Positions 1-10,410 of a stretch of DNA of 64,000 nucleotides are shown one piece after another. Position 1 is the first letter of the stretch. Every line of letters begins with the position of its first letter. This DNA comes from Plantago ovata. Taxonomy: Eukaryota > Streptophyta > Magnoliopsida > Lamiales > Plantaginaceae. Both the position numbers and the translations under genes were made by a program. Under the pieces are notes generated by a model. The model did not search any database, was not told the origin of the DNA, and worked only from the letters and a program-made list of their open reading frames with translations. The stretch spans positions 1 through 64,000 of the forward strand of contig JAHHQI010000245.1 in assembly GCA_028274465.1 (NCBI GenBank). Reading direction: 5' to 3'.

Positions 1-534
1 GCTACTTTATCATCTGCATGGAGAATTTCAAGGCAGCATCCTATCCTCCTCAAGGAAGTCGAGCGCCGCTGCTCGCGACTTCATGTCCTCGTCACCTACA
101 AGTGGCCCAGAAGGACGGCAAGTGGCGTCGCGCGAGGAGGGCTTCTTCTCCTGTGTTGGCCAGCTTAAGAGGGTCAACTTGCTTCCGGCTGACTTGACCT
201 GATGATCGCGAAGACTTGCATCCCCGGGCGCGGAGGATCTTACTCCTTACCCATGAGGAGATTACCGAGGAGATGCACGAGGCGTGCGAATTTGGTGAGC
301 TGGTGACCGACCCCGAAGTTCCTTATCCCAGCAAGCCAGCTTACCTTCCTGCTGGGTGCCCGAGTGCCTGAGGAGCGGGATAATCTCCCGTTCGAGAAGG
401 CAGCTCTTCGGAACGCTGCCTGGGTGAAGTTAAGCGATCCGGTTCTCGGGAGGGCAGCCGACTTCGTCGAGCCAGAGCTGACCATGTACCAGAAGGCTAT
501 CGAAGAGGCTCAGGCTCTGGAACGACAACATTGA
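1..534 (+). pseudogene. 3' part of the antisense ORF of the Tat/Retand element (broken)
   Basis: Coding character is visible on the plus strand but jumps between frames. One stretch near 130-197 reads GFFSCVGQLKRVNLLPADLT before a stop. A second near 240-370 contains THEEITEEMHEACEFGELV. A third, near 369-534, ends in ALERQH and a TGA. Tat-lineage elements commonly carry an extra ORF in antisense between pol and the 3' LTR, and a related transcription unit is preserved at 60594-62645. The protein function is unknown. I infer this is the degraded C-terminal part of that gene; the N-terminal part is outside the window. At least two frameshifts are needed to read through. Confidence 0.6.
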
Positions 535-1462
535 GGGCCCTGAGGTTAGCACGGTGCGAGGAGGAGCTACAAGCGCGACCACCCCGGTCACTGAATTTAC
601 TGACAGTCGCACTCGTTAGGATCGGGGAGCCAGTCGCTGAAGACCGAGTATGCTCGGGCATGTTGTAATTTTTCCCTTTCCCGTACTTGCATTTATTTCG
701 AACAATTTTCATTTGGCCCTTTGAGGCACTCCTCGAAACATACATGTTTGTAACATAATTTTCTCTGTTGTTGTTTCATCGCTACTTTCTTCTTTCAATA
801 AAATGTAATGCTCTTCGCTTTCTTACTTATACTTGTGTTCTTACTAGTTCCAACTTTTGTTATGACGTATAACTTGGATAGGGTAGTTAAACACGTATAA
901 GTTAGAATCGAGAACCAATGTTCTTCGCTACGAGCTCTTCGATCTATCACGTAGACGCTTCTCGTCGTTTTGATCACTTGAGAAAGAATTCTAAGTGTTG
1001 AACTTAGAAAAATTCTAAGTGTTGAGTTAGAAAGACTGGAAGTTGCTCTCCTCGATCACTTCCGTCTCCTCGCTTTTTTTCTTTGAGTGGTTTCCTGCTC
1101 AATTCTCTCATAAAGTTTGAGAGCGGGGAGTTTCCCTTAATCATGGAAATCGAATAGCTTTTATGTCGGTTAAGTAAGCTTTCTCGATCGAGTAGTCTTA
1201 TTTTTTGAGTATAGTAGCTCTATACTTGAACATTTTCTTGTTGAAAGAGACATTGTATTGATTTGTCGGAAATGCAATTACAATGGGGGCTCTTCGGCCA
1301 GCTTGCTTACAACAACTTCTTAACAAAAGCAAGGGTGCCTCTCACTTGGACCAGTGAGGAATCCTCCTCGGTCAATGCCTTCACATAGGCTTTCAAAAAG
1401 CTTTTTCTCCCTACAACTTCAAGCGTAAAATCTCTGGAGGTTAGAGGTATTCCATGGATTCT
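535..1462. other. Non-coding interval between pol and the antisense ORF
   Basis: I see no supported coding sequence here. It contains the candidate AATAAA, T-rich stretches and a short direct repeat of AATTCTAAGTGTTGA at about 988-1030. It is internal to the Tat/Retand element. Confidence 0.6.
797..802 (+). terminator. AATAAA polyadenylation signal of the antisense gene (candidate)
   Basis: A canonical AATAAA lies about 265 bases after the last stop of the antisense ORF remnant, on the same strand. It is plausible as its 3'-end signal. The motif is short and the assignment is positional. Confidence 0.4.
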
Positions 1463-2719
1463 TTAGTACTCTTCCCTCCATGTCTTGAAGACATAACTTC
1501 CGTTGGACCTTGCTTCAATTATCTTGTAGGGGCCTTCCCAATTGGGTTGCATCTTCCCAACTTTGCCCAAGATGTCTGCTCTTCGGAGTACTAGGTCTCC
1601 TACTTGGAAGTCTCTTTCTCTTACGCCTTTGTTGTAGGTCTTTGCGATGAGTGCTTGATATCTGAGGATATTGGCCAAAGCGTTGGTCCTCGCTTCACTG
1701 ATTGTCTCCAGGTCGAAGAGTCTCTCTGTATGATTGTCCTCGGGTTGGTACCCTTGGATTCTGAGGGTTTCCACCGCCACTTCTGCTGGTATGACCGCCT
1801 CTGATCCGTAGATTAGCGAGAAGGAAGTCTCTCTTGTAGCTGTTTTTGAAGTAGTGCGGTATGCCCACACTACTCCATCAAGCTCGTCGACCCAGTCCTT
1901 GTTGGTAGCGAACCTCTTCTGCAAGTTGTTGACAACGATTTTGTTGACGGCTTCTGTTTGCCCATTGGATTGAGGATGTCCTACAGAGGTATACCTCCTC
2001 TCAATCTTCATTTCCTTGCACCATTCATTGAATCTTTGGCCACAAAATTGAGCACCATTATCCGAAATGAGGACCCTTGGCAAGCCAAATCGACACCCGA
2101 TGTTCCTCCATACGAAGTTCATCACTCTTTGTCGGTGTGATGGTAGATACTGCCTCGACTTCCGCCCACTTGCTAAAGTATTCGACCGCAACAATGATGA
2201 ACTTCTTTTGACCCGTGCCTCTTGGAAAGGGACCGACTATGTCGATGCCCCATATGTCGAAAGGGCAAGTGATGGCGATGGGCATGAGAGGTTTCGCCGG
2301 GACGTTGATCAAATTGGCGTGCAATTGACACTCCTCGCACTTTCTCACAAATTGGGCAGCGTCTTCACGAACAGTGGGCCAGTAGTATCCTTGTCGGATG
2401 ACTTTTTGAGCGAGGGTTCTTCCTCCGGCATGGTCTCCGCAACTTCCTCGATGCATTTCTCCAAGAAGTTTTTGAACTTCATGCTCGGCGACACATCTCA
2501 AGTAGACTCCCTCGAAAGACCTTTTGTACAAGTAGTCTCCTTGCATGATGTACCGAGGAGCTTTTCCCTTGATTCTCCTTGCTTCAGCCTTGTCACGAGG
2601 AGGCTTCCATTCTTGAGATATGTTGTTATCTCTTGCATCCAATTCGGTTGATCGTCAATTGCCAAGACGTTTGGCTTTGATGACCACAAAGATGATGCGT
2701 TGATTCTCATGAGTATCAC
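1463..2719 (-). pseudogene. Integrase region of the Tat/Retand element (frameshifted)
   Basis: Three overlapping minus-strand frames together make a gypsy integrase. The H2C2 zinc motif is visible (MHRG, DHAGG, then CEECQ), followed by core motifs WGIDIVGPF (first Asp), LISDNGAQF (second Asp) and GQTEAVNK (Glu). The C-terminal part has the conserved GPYKIIEA segment and ends without a chromodomain, as expected for Tat. The zinc-binding and first-Asp segment (to about 2150) is in a different frame from the second-Asp/Glu segment (from about 2194), and another shift lies near 2560. Integrase normally inserts the cDNA into host DNA; this copy cannot make a contiguous protein. The 3' end at 1463 is the last stop. 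Confidence 0.85.
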
Positions 2720-2729
2720 GTTCCGGGTA

Positions 2730-3133
2730 TCACTCCTCCGGAGGCTGAAGCATACTTTGATAGGGCATCTGCCCTTTGATTGAGATCTCTTGAGAACTTT
2801 TCAATCTCACAACTTTCAAATTTTGAATTTCTTCCGTGATGGCACTCTTGTACTCAGCCAGTGAGTCTTTCTTCGTTCTGAATTTCCCCGAGATTCGCTT
2901 CTCGGCCAGTTGGGAATCGGTGAAGAGATGTAGCTTCTTCACTTGCAATGACTTTGCCATACGTAGAGCTATGAGGATGGCTTCATATTCTGCTTCATTG
3001 TTGGAGACCGGGAAACTAAGAGTAACGGCGTACTCGAGTTCAGCCCCTCCGGGACTCTTGAAGTATATTCCTATCCCGTCATTTTTTCCTGATGAGGATC
3101 CATCAACATGAAGAATCCAGACGTCTCCATGGT
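2730..3133 (-). CDS. Additional (archaeal-like) RNase H domain of the Tat/Retand pol
   Basis: The minus-strand translation has the order WILHVDGSSSG, SNNEAEYEAILIAL, HLFTDSQL. These supply the Asp-Glu-Asp metal-binding residues of RNase H. The domain follows the retroviral-type RNase H and precedes integrase. This second RNase H is known from Tat elements and is thought to replace the activity of the first, degenerate one. The stop of the preceding RT ORF at 3137 separates it from RT, so it is no longer continuous with the polyprotein. The catalytic residues themselves look intact. Confidence 0.8.
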
Positions 3134-3136
3134 CGG

Positions 3137-4941
3137 CTAATTCTTTGGGTTTGGAGAGACGGTCTCCGCACCCTTTGGCTCGTCGGTTTTCTCTGTCAGG
3201 AACACTTCATGCCTTTTCCTTTTGGTTTGGGACATCGCCTTAAGCTCTTTTAAAGCATCTTCCAGAGCTTGCATTGGGTTGTTTTGATGGGGTTGCTCTT
3301 CGACCATCATCAAAGCACTCTTTGTTTCCGAAGAGTTTTCCTCTGCAGTTCCTTTTGAGGGATACTCCACGAGGAAGTCGGCTATGACTTGTGCTTTCTT
3401 GGCCACGGGTGCTTGGTAGTCGATGTCGTACTCACTTAGTTCAATCGCCCATCTTGCCATTCTTCCCGAATTTTCGGGTTTTCCGAGGACTTGCTTGAGA
3501 GGTTGCTTTGTCAAAACAACAACCTTGTGAGCACCAAAGTAGGGTTTTAACCTCCTTGCAGTATAAACGAGGGCAAAGGAAAGCCTCTCGATATCCATGT
3601 ACCGCGTTTCAGCCCCGGCAAGTACTTTGCTCAAGTAGTAGATGGGCAAGTGGTCGTTCCCTTGGATTCGCACCAAGACTGAGCTGATCGCTTCCCCGGT
3701 TGCTGCTAAGTACAAATAGAGTACCTCTCCTTCTACGGGTTTCGACAATAGAGGAGGAGCGAGTAAGTATTCTTTCAGCTTCTCGAAGGCTTCCTCGCAC
3801 TCCTTCGTCCACTCGAAGTGGCTGCTCTTTCTCAATACCTTGAAAAAAGGTAGATTTTTCTCGGCAGACCTCGAGATGAATCTACTCAACGCAATTGACT
3901 TTCCGACCAATTGTTGCACCTCGTTGATGGATTGAGGTTGTGGAAGATCGAGTATGGCCTTTATCTTTTCGGGATTTGCTTCTATTCCTCTTTCTGTCAC
4001 CATGTAACCGAGGAACTTCCCCCCTTTGACTCCAAAGGTACACTTCGCCTGGTTGAGCTTCATGCCATACTTTCTCAAGATTGAGAAGCACTTTGCCAGG
4101 TAACCTACATGTTGCTCCTCGGTCTTGCTCTTGACGAGCATTTCATCGATATATACTTCCATTGTTTTACCTAGCTCTTCCTTGAACATCTTGTTAACCA
4201 ACCTCTGGTAGGTCGCTCCGACATTCTTAAGACCAAATGGCATCACGTTGAAGCAGTACACATTGCCGTTTGCGAAGAAGGCAGTCTTAGGCACATCATC
4301 TTTGGCCATTTTGACCTGGTAGAAGCCCTGGTATGCATCCATGAAACTCAGGAGGGCGCATCCCGCGGTGGAATCAACAAGCTGGTCGATTCGTGGGAGA
4401 GGGTATGGATCCTTCGGGCAAAACTTGTTGAGCCTTGTGAAGTTGTTGCACATTCGCCATTTTCCCGGACCTTTCTCCACGAGGACCACATTGCATACCC
4501 AGTCAGAGTATCTCACTTCCTTGATGTGGCCGGCTTTAAGAAGCCTTTGTACTTCCGCTTCTATGATGGCATTATCTTCCGCACTGAAATCTCTTCGCTT
4601 TCTCTGATGTGGGTGATCGATGGGTCTACGTTCAGACGGTGAACGGCGACACGTGGGTCGATCCCCTTCAGGTCCTCCGTACTCCATGCGAAGATATCGT
4701 TGTTATCCTTCAAACATTGGATGAGTTTCATCCTGACTTCAGTGGCCATCTCTGTGCCAATTTTTGTGATCTTGTCGGCACTTCCTTCGACAATTTGGAT
4801 TTCTTCTAGGGCTTCTCTTGCTTCAATTTTGTTTTCCTCAAAGAATTTCTTCTTTTTGGAAGAGGGTGGGACTGGTGGAATCACTTGATACTCCTCGAGC
4901 TCCTTAACAGCTCCTACTAGAGTATCCTTGTCTTTCTTCAT
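3137..4941 (-). pseudogene. Reverse transcriptase and degenerate RNase H of the Tat/Retand pol
   Basis: Two overlapping minus-strand frames (4941-4561 and 4687-3137) cover the pre-RT linker, RT and RNase H. RT motifs are clear: VEKGPGKWRMC, PLPRIDQLVDSTAG, MDAYQGFYQ and MPFGLKNVGATYQRLVN. The catalytic box reads YIDEML instead of the usual YIDDML: the codon at 4142-4144 is GAA (Glu), so one of the two paired catalytic Asp residues is replaced. The following RNase H starts LYLYLAATGEA, lacking the first catalytic Asp, which is typical of Tat elements. The frameshift between 4561 and 4687 and the D-to-E change both point to an inactive enzyme. Confidence 0.88.
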
Positions 4942-5730
4942 GATTGCTTTTCTTCGCCTAAGTGACGGACTTGGCTTTTTGATTTCCTCTTCACTCGCCG
5001 AACCGTGTAGAAACGATAAGGCGCATTGTGAACAAGGGGTGCCTCCTCGGACGACTGCCCGGGGTTGGGTTCTCCAATGGCATCCTCGAAGTAAACTTGG
5101 CTGACATAGTGTAGCATTCCCATGCTTCTCGGATGTCTCCTACTTCTTGTCCATTCCCAAAGGAGTGGGGAATTTTAGCTTGTTGTGGACTGTGGACACT
5201 ACGGCGCGGAATTGAGAGAGAGCGGGTCGGCCTAGGACTGCGAAATAATCGAATGGCATATCGACGACCACAAAAGGAACCTGTTGAGTCACTCATCTAG
5301 GAGCGCTACCCATTGACACCGTGAGGTTGATCATTCCGAGCGGCATGATAGGTTGTCCTCCGAATCCTACCAATGCGCTCCTCACTTCTCTTAGCCCTTC
5401 CCTTGGGTTCATTTGCATCCTTTTCAAGGTTCCGGTGAAAATCAAGTTTGCCGAGCATCCAGTGTCGACGAGGATTCTACCCAACTTGTAGGATTGAACA
5501 TCCAAGGAAACTACAAGTGGGACGCAAGGATCATAGATGTTCCCTCCTCCCGCATGCTTCAGAGGTATCTCGCTATCATCGAAAGAGATAACGTTGGTTC
5601 CCGGTCGCGCGGCTTGAGCATACTTCACGTCTCGGACCCTAAGATTGTCCGCCGTAATCTCCCTTTGATTACGAGTGTCGCCGCCGGCGGGTCCTCCCGC
5701 AATTGTGAGAGTGCGGATGCTTCCATTTAC
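4942..5730 (-). pseudogene. Aspartic protease and pro-RT linker of the Tat/Retand pol (broken)
   Basis: The minus-strand frame 5628-5293 carries the retroviral-type aspartic protease signature RILVDTGCSANLIF, followed by the conserved QPIMPLGMINL stretch. Immediately after MGSAPR a TGA stop interrupts the frame, with protease-like sequence (QVPFVVVDMPFDYFAVLGR) continuing past it. A further stop and frameshift occur near 5150, where the typical GDIREAWECY stretch is in another frame. The gag stop and the start of this region overlap at 5727-5760 with a frame change. The protein would have processed the polyprotein; here it is disrupted. Confidence 0.8.
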
Positions 5731-7802
5731 AGGGTGGTTCTCATATTGTTGTAATTATGAATGTCGTCGTCCTGAGGGTTTCCTTGGTAAGGGTGCTCGC
5801 TCCCACTTCGAGGAGGTGGGGGCAGGAGTGCCAGGGGTTCCTCCTTTCGGATGTAGTTAACCAATTGACCGTTACGTATCATCCTCTCAATTTCGTTCTT
5901 GAGCTCGACACACTCATCTGAGGTGTGCCCTTTCCCTTTGTGAAACTTGCAAAATTTTTCCGAGCTCTTGTTCCTTTGATTTTCCTTAATCGGGGGTGGC
6001 CATGAGACGTCTAGCTTCCTCGAGACTATATAGTTCAAGATGTCGGATCTTGGCCTATTCAAGTCTGTGTAGTTGCTATATCGTCTTGGAGGTGATCTTC
6101 TGGGAGGAGACCTCTTGTTCCTGAAATCGTTTCTTGAGTTGCCCTCCTTGATCAACCCAAATTTTTGCTCTTTCCTCTGCTTCCCGGGATTTTGGGGGCG
6201 AGGAGGGTACTCCTTTTCTTTCTCTTTTTCTTTCCCTTTTTCCTTGGGAAGATTGGTTCTCACGGTGACCGTTTTTCGAAATTCCTCAGCCTCGAGGAAA
6301 TCCTTGCAAACTTTGGCGAGTTGTGCTTCATTCTCCACACACGATGCTGAGAGTACATCTTGGAATTTGATGTTGGTAGTGTTACCATACAAATAGTCTT
6401 TCCTCTCATTGATCGAGTGATCTTCGACTTGGAGGGCTGCTTCATGAAAGCGATTGATGAAGTCCCTCAAGTCTTCATTGTTTCTCTGAACAATTTCAGC
6501 CAAGTACCTCACCCGTCTTTTGGCGTTCATTACCTTTTCGAATCGTTTAGAGAACTCCTTACAGAGATCCCTATATGACTTGATGGATCGGTGAGGGAGG
6601 CGCGACCACCACTTCATGGCTTCTCCGGAGAGGTTAGCCGGAAAGAGGAGTGCCTTGGTTCTTGAGTCATGACCGTAAGCATCCATTTTAGTGCCAAATC
6701 TTACCAAGTAGTCCTTCGGACAACTTGTTCCATCATAGCTTTCGAATGTGGGGAACCCTCTTTCAATTTTGGCTTGGTGACTTCTGATTTCATCACATAG
6801 AGGGCTCGGATCTTGGTCTTGCTCTCTCTCTTGGACAGTTCCTCGAAGAGTCTCTATCTGAGCATCAAGTGCGGATTTCCTCGCGTTGAGTTCATCCAGA
6901 GTGAGCCTCCTACCCGTGATTGGATCGACCAGGGGGGTTACCTCAGCTACTGTTCTCAATGCTTGATTTTCCTCCACTGCTTCTTGTTGGTTTTGAGGAG
7001 TTACCTGGTTGGGAGTAACTTGATTGGGGATAGCGGGTGGTGTAGCGACCACCTGAACTCTATTTTCTTGCTGCGCCACATTTTGTAATGATGCCCGTAT
7101 TCTTCTGTCAATCAGGTCTCTCAAGTCATCCGGGGCACCTTGGGGTCCTAACCTCGATTGGATTCTTGATGGTCCAAGTCGAGATTGGATCGGCCTGGTG
7201 TTGGCTCTCGAGTGTGCTTCGTCTTGTGCAACAGGTGCTCTTCCTTGGGATTGACGAGGAGCGACCAGGGTGGCCCGAGGTTGCTCCTGCACCGGGGCCT
7301 GTGGTTCTCCTTGAGCTTGTATCTCGGTATTAACCCTAATAGCCTCATTACCTCCGACATATCCTTGTAAAGTAAGAAGGAATAGACCGTATTGAGCTTC
7401 GCCCATCCCGAAGTCTGATGGTCGGACTACACGTCCATCAGGAAGGGTGAAGGTCAATGCGGCCGGTTGAAGAGGATTCAATGCCACAGGAGGTTGGTTG
7501 ATTGCTACCGGATGAGGCTGCCCCCTAGACTCGGCGTTGTTCGAGACTCTCAAAGCTCCATAGGCATTTCCTACCGGGACTCCTTGCGGGTTATTTTCCC
7601 CCGATCTTTCATTTTGGGAGTGAGTGACATTAGTAAATGCCCCCTCCGTGTAATCCCGATTCCTTGCAACATTGTTGTTTCTTGGTTCTCTCGGAACACC
7701 ATCCGTTCCTCCTCCACGACCGTTACTAGAGGGACGGCCTCTAGGTCGAGGAGGGTTCTCGGGTGGTGCATTAGCAAGACGGTTGCTTCTTCTGGGAGGC
7801 AT
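5727..7802 (-). CDS. gag: Gag of the Tat/Retand element
   Basis: A 691-codon minus-strand ORF begins 88 bases inside the 5' LTR boundary. The N-terminal 330 residues are Pro/Gln/Arg-rich and low in complexity. A Retrotrans_gag domain follows (FPANLSGEAMKWWSRLP, YRDLCKEFSKRF, DLRDFINRFHEAAL). Near the C-terminus a degenerate zinc knuckle, FCKFHKGKGHTSDECVELK, matches the modified C-H-H-C knuckle of Tat gag proteins. Gag forms the virus-like particle that packages the element RNA. The ORF is uninterrupted over its length, but the junction to protease is frameshifted. The ATG at 7802 (MPPRRSNR) is the first in frame after the PBS. Confidence 0.88.
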   Translation of the reverse strand: MPPRRSNRLANAPPENPPRPRGRPSSNGRGGGTDGVPREPRNNNVARNRDYTEGAFTNVTHSQNERSGENNPQGVPVGNAYGALRVSNNAESRGQPHPVAINQPPVALNPLQPAALTFTLPDGRVVRPSDFGMGEAQYGLFLLTLQGYVGGNEAIRVNTEIQAQGEPQAPVQEQPRATLVAPRQSQGRAPVAQDEAHSRANTRPIQSRLGPSRIQSRLGPQGAPDDLRDLIDRRIRASLQNVAQQENRVQVVATPPAIPNQVTPNQVTPQNQQEAVEENQALRTVAEVTPLVDPITGRRLTLDELNARKSALDAQIETLRGTVQEREQDQDPSPLCDEIRSHQAKIERGFPTFESYDGTSCPKDYLVRFGTKMDAYGHDSRTKALLFPANLSGEAMKWWSRLPHRSIKSYRDLCKEFSKRFEKVMNAKRRVRYLAEIVQRNNEDLRDFINRFHEAALQVEDHSINERKDYLYGNTTNIKFQDVLSASCVENEAQLAKVCKDFLEAEEFRKTVTVRTNLPKEKGKEKEKEKEYPPRPQNPGKQRKEQKFGLIKEGNSRNDFRNKRSPPRRSPPRRYSNYTDLNRPRSDILNYIVSRKLDVSWPPPIKENQRNKSSEKFCKFHKGKGHTSDECVELKNEIERMIRNGQLVNYIRKEEPLALLPPPPRSGSEHPYQGNPQDDDIHNYNNMRTTL

Positions 7803-7871
7803 ATTCGTGAAGTGTCACGAGGAGGAATGTGGCTCGACCAGTAGGGCAAGGAATGACCTTTCGTGTCGTTT

Positions 7872-7889
7872 CCCACAGACAGCGCCAAA
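7872..7889 (-). other. Primer-binding site of the Tat/Retand element
   Basis: Immediately inside the 5' LTR the minus strand reads TTTGGCGCTGTCTGTGGG, a TGGCGC-type tRNA primer-binding site. It begins one to two bases from the LTR end, as required for minus-strand DNA priming. I do not assign the tRNA with certainty. Confidence 0.7.
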
Positions 7890-8643
7890 TGTTGAAGGGT
7901 AATTTGTGTTTCTTTCTAAGTTCGCAATGAGTCCCTAGTCTAGGTCATTCTAGTTCTTCTTCTTGTAGTCTCACTCTGAGATAGGAAATGAACCTTCTTG
8001 TAGCTTCCTCGTACCTGAAATAGACTAGAGGGGGGGGGGTTAGTGACTCTTGCCCGGTCTGTAAGGTATCAGACCGGAGAGGCGACTTTACGAGTAGGGA
8101 GTTGTGAGGCTTCCCTAGTATGAGTAGTGAATGTGGTGCTCGAGTGGTGCTATTAATGCTTACTGTTGAGGAGTTAACGAGGCCTTTATATACTTGTGGC
8201 CCTTCAACTTCCGGTCGCGTAGGATCACGCCACGTGTACGGTTAGGATTGAGGCCTTCCTCGGCCCAGGCCCATTAAGGAGGTCCGTGGGCCTTGGCCCA
8301 AGGGAGCAACCATGGATGGTCGCTCAGGGGTCCTCGTGCCTTCCTTGTGCGTGGATGATGCGAGTAGTGTCCTGCTCAGTTTCTGTCAAGGAGCGTTACC
8401 TTGACGTAAAGTCTCCTCGAGCCAAAGAGATGCTCCTCGAGCCCACTGGCAGCTTTGTCCTTGTGAGGAGCTTATTTTAGGGTTTTCCTCCCAGTGATGG
8501 TCGGACCTTATGTTGGTCGATCCACACCTTAGTGACATACTTGGGTGTGGTCGTGCCCTTTGAGGGACGGCCTATGATGCTTTGTCGCGCTCTTAGACCG
8601 CTCCAGTTCGTACATGCGGACTGGACATATTTTAACACTAACA
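7890..8643 (-). repeat. 5' LTR of the Tat/Retand element
   Basis: The repeat starts TGTTGAAGGG and ends AACACTAACA on the plus strand (754 bp). It matches the two LTRs at 59101-59855 and 62595-63261. A minus-strand TATA-like box, TATATAAAG, lies at 8184-8192. It contains a G-run of about nine bases near 8030. Confidence 0.9.
8184..8192 (-). promoter_or_regulatory. TATA box in the Tat/Retand LTR
   Basis: The minus strand reads TATATAAAG inside the LTR, and the element at 59101-63261 has the same box (TATATAAGG in one LTR). It is the best candidate for the core promoter of the genomic RNA. Confidence 0.55.
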
Positions 8644-9535
8644 CGAGGTGCTAACTGTTGTTTGTAGGTATCATGCCAAGGGAAAGGAGCATTCCCGTAT
8701 GATTGCTGTGAAGAACCATGTCAAGGAAGGTGACCTCGCTAGACGTGCGTTCGAGCCAAGGGCTTTTGCAACAACGTCGTGGATTATCCAAGAGGAGGAG
8801 CTAGAGTACACCTGGAGTAAGGACTCCTATGCCTATTCATGCACCACCGAAGAGACAGAAACCATTATTACGTCATCACTCCATCACGAGGACTGCAAAG
8901 TTCGAGTGAACTGGAAGGCACCGGGATATTCTCGCCTCGACGGATTAAATCTTGAGTTCGTAGTTCCTAGAAGATTCCGAAGCGCTAGCTTGGTTCCAAA
9001 ACATAATGACATGGGTACCCAGTCCCTCGTTGGGGCGCCCCTTGCCTGCCTCTAAAGTGAGCATCATATAGACATCGGTCGGATCCACCGTAGAGAATGT
9101 GGACAAAATTGGAGAAAAAGGTAGAAGACTTCTGAGTATCCGAGCAGCTTACTGAAACCTTCTCGTGGTGTAAACCATTGGAGGGGGAGGTCCTGATACC
9201 ACTACCCTTTCCCCTTCAACAGTTCACATCCTATTGGAGGGCTACAGGATGGAGGATTCCATAACAGCGGCGGCTAATCTTGAGAATTCTACCAGCCACT
9301 ACAACTCTACTAGTGAGGATGTGCGTGACAGTAGTGACAATGAAGGCCATACGGGCAATGATGATACTAACTGAGGAGTTGCTCCTAGACGGCCCATAAT
9401 TGAAACTACCGCGCCTACATCAAGACCTGATGACTCCCGATAAAGCTCCCGGAGGAGGCTCAATAAATCACAAGTAGCATACTCAGCCGACCGAGGCCAA
9501 ACCATGGGGTAACATCTAGTATCACATCTTATTTC
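8644..9535 (+). pseudogene. Unidentified degraded coding region upstream of the Athila-like 3' tail
   Basis: A 135-codon open frame (8648-9055) and shorter fragments to about 9510 (for example SEDVRDSSDNEGHTGNDD) are visible but I cannot place them in a family. The region lies between a Tat/Retand LTR and the conserved 3' tail of an Athila-like element. In complete Athila elements that position is occupied by the end of pol or by the extra 3' (env-like) ORF. I infer it may be a remnant of that ORF. No motif confirms this. Confidence 0.3.
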
Positions 9536-10087
9536 CTCATTTTCTTACTGCTAGGGACTAGCGTTAATTTCATGAGGGGGATGGGATTTAAGTGATCTGA
9601 TGTTGTTAGTTTAGAGCTTGGAATTGGTAGGACGAGTATATAGTACCTCGCATGTTTTATTTGTTTGCATTAGCATTTGCACGTTTACTGCTTTCATAGA
9701 TTTTTTAGGTTGCATTCATCCTAGGATAGTGTTGCATGTTTTATATGGAGTTTATTGCCGAATTTTTTGAACTTTTTTATTGGGTAGATCAACTAACTAT
9801 GCCATTAATCGTATGCTTCATCTCTATGAATTGTTTGAGGTTTTTCTCGCTTGGCTTGTCTCATTTATGTATTGCACTTAGTTGAGCTTGGTAGTCTCGA
9901 CATCACTTAGTGGTGTTTTCTCTACTGCGGTTCACGAAGGCCTTTATAATAGGATGATGCATGTTAGGGTCTTATGGTTGTTTCCCGAGTAATTATGTAC
10001 CTAAGAGGCAACAAGTCTTCACCATGCTTTGAGATTGCTAAATGCCTAGGAAGGAGGTAGTGTGAGGTTGTGTGATCCTTTGTTTAT
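9536..10087. other. Non-coding 3' tail of the Athila-like element
   Basis: From about 9700 this stretch matches, in reverse complement, 36360-36700 and 51500-51860. No ORF is supported. It is element 3' untranslated sequence. Confidence 0.6.
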
Positions 10088-10120
10088 AACCTATTCTTCC
10101 GAATAGGTTTGGGGAGGGGG
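10088..10120 (+). repeat. Hairpin followed by an internal polypurine tract (copy 1)
   Basis: A perfect 9-bp inverted repeat (AACCTATTC / GAATAGGTT) with a 4-base loop TTCC is followed directly by TGGGGAGGGGG. The 3' arm plus flank gives GGTTTGGGGA, the same core as the PPT flush with the 3' LTR at 10993-11005. Confidence 0.75.
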
Positions 10121-10200
10121 TTACGCCATCATAGACTTGTTTCTGTTTTTCATTTTCGTATCGTGAGTTTATTTTTCCTTTTCCGTTAATTTTGTACTCC

Positions 10201-10229
10201 AACCTATTCTTTCGAATAGGTTTGGGGAA
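10201..10229 (+). repeat. Hairpin followed by an internal polypurine tract (copy 2)
   Basis: The same 9-bp stem AACCTATTC / GAATAGGTT recurs with loop TTTC, followed by TGGGGAAG. It lies 113 bases after copy 1. Both copies and the spacing recur in the elements at 23803-40170 and 49241-54762. Confidence 0.75.
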
Positions 10230-10265
10230 GTCGTGTGAGTCATTTTGTTTCTCTTTTTGTTACTG

Positions 10266-10410
10266 CTGGCTAGAAAAATCGAAAAAAAAGAAAGAAAGAA
10301 AAATTCCAGAAAAAAAAAGGAAAAAGAGATAAAAGAATCTGGAAAGAAAAAAAGAAAAAAAAAGAAAAGACCCCAAAAAAGCAAAGAAGGGTCCAAAAAG
10401 AAAGCCAAAT
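10266..10410 (+). repeat. Purine-rich low-complexity tract
   Basis: An A/G-only-like stretch with runs of GAAAAAAAAG and AAGAAAGAAAG lies between the hairpin modules and the 3' LTR. The equivalent pyrimidine tracts on the plus strand occur at about 36020-36125 and 51135-51270. Confidence 0.7.

Larger units (their letters stand above)
1..8643 (-). mobile_element. Ty3/gypsy LTR retrotransposon, Tat/Retand lineage (left end outside window)
   Basis: Read on the minus strand, the order is 5' LTR (8643-7890), PBS, gag, protease, RT-RNase H, a second RNase H, integrase, then a gene remnant in the opposite orientation; the 3' LTR lies beyond position 1. The extra RNase H between RT-RNase H and integrase, the lack of a chromodomain and the antisense ORF downstream of pol are hallmarks of the Tat/Retand lineage. 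The pol region carries frameshifts and stops and one catalytic substitution, so the copy looks defective. The sequence next to the LTR at 8644 belongs to an Athila-like element, so this copy is probably inserted there. A related LTR pair delimits the element at 59101-63261. Confidence 0.9.

Noticed and set aside
1604..2651. Plus-strand open frames over the Tat integrase
   Set aside because: They are antisense to clear integrase motifs on the minus strand and carry no domain of their own.
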